Assembly (NCBI RefSeq): GCF_019977235.1
Contig: NZ_AP024646.1
Span: 62,001-126,000 of the forward strand
Length of the DNA: 64,000 nt
Direction: 5' to 3'
Origin: Arthrobacter sp. StoSoilB5
GTDB lineage: Bacteria; Actinomycetota; Actinomycetes; Actinomycetales; Micrococcaceae
A model generated the notes under the pieces. That model was given only the letters and a program-made list of their open reading frames with translations, did no database searches and was not told the origin of the DNA. Shown here in pieces: positions 62,766-64,000 of this stretch. The translations under genes were made by a program, and so were the position numbers. Within the stretch, counting starts at the first letter, position 1. The number at the start of each line of letters is the position of its first letter.

Positions 62766-63671
62766 ATGGATTCCCTCGCTGCAGCACCCGGAACCGGCCC
62801 GGCCACAAGCCCACTGCCGATTCTCCGCAAGCCGCGGCCGGCGGCCAGGTTTGAGGACCTGCCAACGGACCGCACGCTCGTCATGGGAATTCTCAATGTC
62901 ACCCCGGATTCCTTTAGCGATGGCGGCAACCACCGCACGCCGGACACCGCCATCGCCCTCGGCTTGCGCATGTTCTATGCCGGTGCGGACATCATCGACG
63001 TCGGTGGCGAGTCCACGCGCTCCGGGGCCGAACCCGTCTCCCCTGAAGAAGAACAACGCCGGGTGCTCCCGGTGATCCAGGCGCTGGTCAAGGCCGGCGC
63101 GCTGGTGAGTATCGATACCATGCACACGTCAACGGCGGCAGCTGCCGTGGAAGCCGGCGCTGCGATTATTAACGACGTTTCCGGCCTGACCATCGAGCCG
63201 GACATGCCCGAACTCGTGGCACGCACCAAGGTTCCGTATATCCTCACGCATCGTCGTGGCGATGCCCGCACCATGGACAGCCTCACTGAATACAACAACG
63301 TGACTGAGGACGTCGTGGCGGAGCTCAGCGGTATCCGCGACAAACTGTATGCAGCGGGCGTTGCTCCGGAGCAGATCATCATTGATCCGGGTATTGGCTT
63401 CTCCAAGAACGAGGACCAGAACTGGGAAATCCTCGGGAACCTGGACAAGCTTTTCGCGCTCGGCCATAAGGTCATGGTGGCAGCCTCACGGAAGCGGTTC
63501 CTTGGTTCGCTCCTGACCGTTGCCGGCAAGTCCGCCGCACCACTGGAACGGGACGCCGCCACCGCAGCCATTACTGCTTTGAGCGCCGCGAAGGGCGCTT
63601 GGGCTGTCCGCGTCCACGACGTCGGTCCCAGCCTTGACGCCGTCAAGGTTGCCGCTCGAATCGCCCGCTGA
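62766..63671 (+). CDS. folP: Dihydropteroate synthase
   Basis: 301 residues. DHPS signatures: LVMGILNVTPDSFSDGG near residue 40, GADIIDVGGESTRSGAEPV near 76, INDVSGL near 137, THRRGDARTMDS, DPGIGFSKNEDQNWEIL and VMVAASRKRFLG. It joins p-aminobenzoate to the pterin and is the target of sulfonamides. The TIM-barrel order is complete. It follows folE by 7 nt. Confidence 0.96.
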   Translation: MDSLAAAPGTGPATSPLPILRKPRPAARFEDLPTDRTLVMGILNVTPDSFSDGGNHRTPDTAIALGLRMFYAGADIIDVGGESTRSGAEPVSPEEEQRRVLPVIQALVKAGALVSIDTMHTSTAAAAVEAGAAIINDVSGLTIEPDMPELVARTKVPYILTHRRGDARTMDSLTEYNNVTEDVVAELSGIRDKLYAAGVAPEQIIIDPGIGFSKNEDQNWEILGNLDKLFALGHKVMVAASRKRFLGSLLTVAGKSAAPLERDAATAAITALSAAKGAWAVRVHDVGPSLDAVKVAARIAR

Positions 63672-63683
63672 CCGGAGGACTTT

Positions 63684-64000
63684 GTGGACAGGATCACGCT
63701 GACCGGTGTTACCGCCGTCGGCCATCATGGAGTGTTCGATTTCGAGCGCCGCGACGGCCAGCCATTCGTCGTTGACGCCGTCCTCCATACGGACTTCACC
63801 AAGGCCGCGGAGACCGATGACCTCCAGTACACAGCGCACTACGGCGAGGTTGCCGAGCTTATTACCTCCCACATCGAGGGCGAGCCGTTGAACCTGATTG
63901 AGGGCCTGGCCGTGAGGATCGCCGACGGCATCCTTGCCAACTATGAAGTGGCCGCCGTCGATGTCACTGTCCACAAACCGAAGGCCCCCATTGAGGTTCC
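63684..64000 (+). CDS. folB: Dihydroneopterin aldolase, 3' end outside window
   Basis: The first 105 residues are visible: VDRITLTGVTAVGHHGVFDF with the substrate-binding region, YTAHYGEVAELI and NLIEGLAVRIADGIL (active-site Glu/Lys regions of FolB), then VDVTVHKPKAPI. It converts dihydroneopterin to hydroxymethyl-dihydropterin. GTG 63684 has GGAGGA upstream and lies 12 nt after folP. The gene runs off the right edge. Confidence 0.93.
   Translation, partial: MDRITLTGVTAVGHHGVFDFERRDGQPFVVDAVLHTDFTKAAETDDLQYTAHYGEVAELITSHIEGEPLNLIEGLAVRIADGILANYEVAAVDVTVHKPKAPIEV

Overview
The window looks like the chromosome of a high-GC Gram-positive actinobacterium of the Arthrobacter/Paenarthrobacter type. 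The evidence is frequent GTG/TTG starts, a GAF-ANTAR regulator, a WXG100 protein, DUF3618 and DUF2630 proteins, and the block ppa / dacB / DUF2342 protease / tilS / hpt / ftsH / folE-folP-folB. All reading was by eye; no alignment, HMM or composition calculation was run, so family calls rest on visible motifs.

Layout. 0-5.8 kb: a glycoside hydrolase family 2 gene cut by the left edge, divergent from a 2-hydroxyacid dehydrogenase and a glycerate kinase, then small conserved genes. 6.3-13.7 kb: a seven-gene operon in which every gene overlaps the next. It encodes a GatZ-like aldolase, a NodU/TobZ-type O-carbamoyltransferase, an APH-fold kinase, a HAD phosphatase, a Nudix hydrolase, an MFS transporter and a family 2-like glycosyltransferase. 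It looks like an acquired pathway for a carbamoylated sugar-type molecule or glycan and is the strongest candidate for an undescribed system. 13.7-15.9 kb: mobile debris, comprising an IS3-family remnant whose end supplies the glycosyltransferase stop codon, a frameshifted plasmid-type gene, and an intact IS481-type element with a 6-bp target duplication.

15.9-34.6 kb: mostly core and physiological genes: a PfpI-type stress protein, a uracil permease divergent from a RutE-like reductase, pgm, a peptide transporter with an amidase and peptidase E, pheA, a lipid kinase, serS, an AbiEi/nuclease-like orphan, and a GAF-ANTAR regulator divergent from a SigB/SigF-type sigma factor.

34.6-46.5 kb: a heptose locus unexpected in a bacterium without LPS. 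It holds GmhB, GmhA, two HldE-like kinase/nucleotidyltransferase fusions, three GT9 (heptosyltransferase-type) enzymes, two other glycosyltransferases and two SDR proteins. No recognisable HldD is present, so the product could be NDP-D-glycero-D-manno-heptose used for a surface glycan or secreted glycoside.

46.5-53.5 kb: envelope and stress genes: a FUSC-type membrane protein divergent from a holin-like/DUF3618 operon, and a four-gene WXG100 operon. 53.7-64 kb: the conserved housekeeping block, interrupted by a LacI-family regulator and ending in a folB gene cut by the right edge. Several long perfect intergenic palindromes act as terminators or REP-like repeats, and an AGTAAG-N4-CTTACT-like motif recurs upstream of three stress-related loci.
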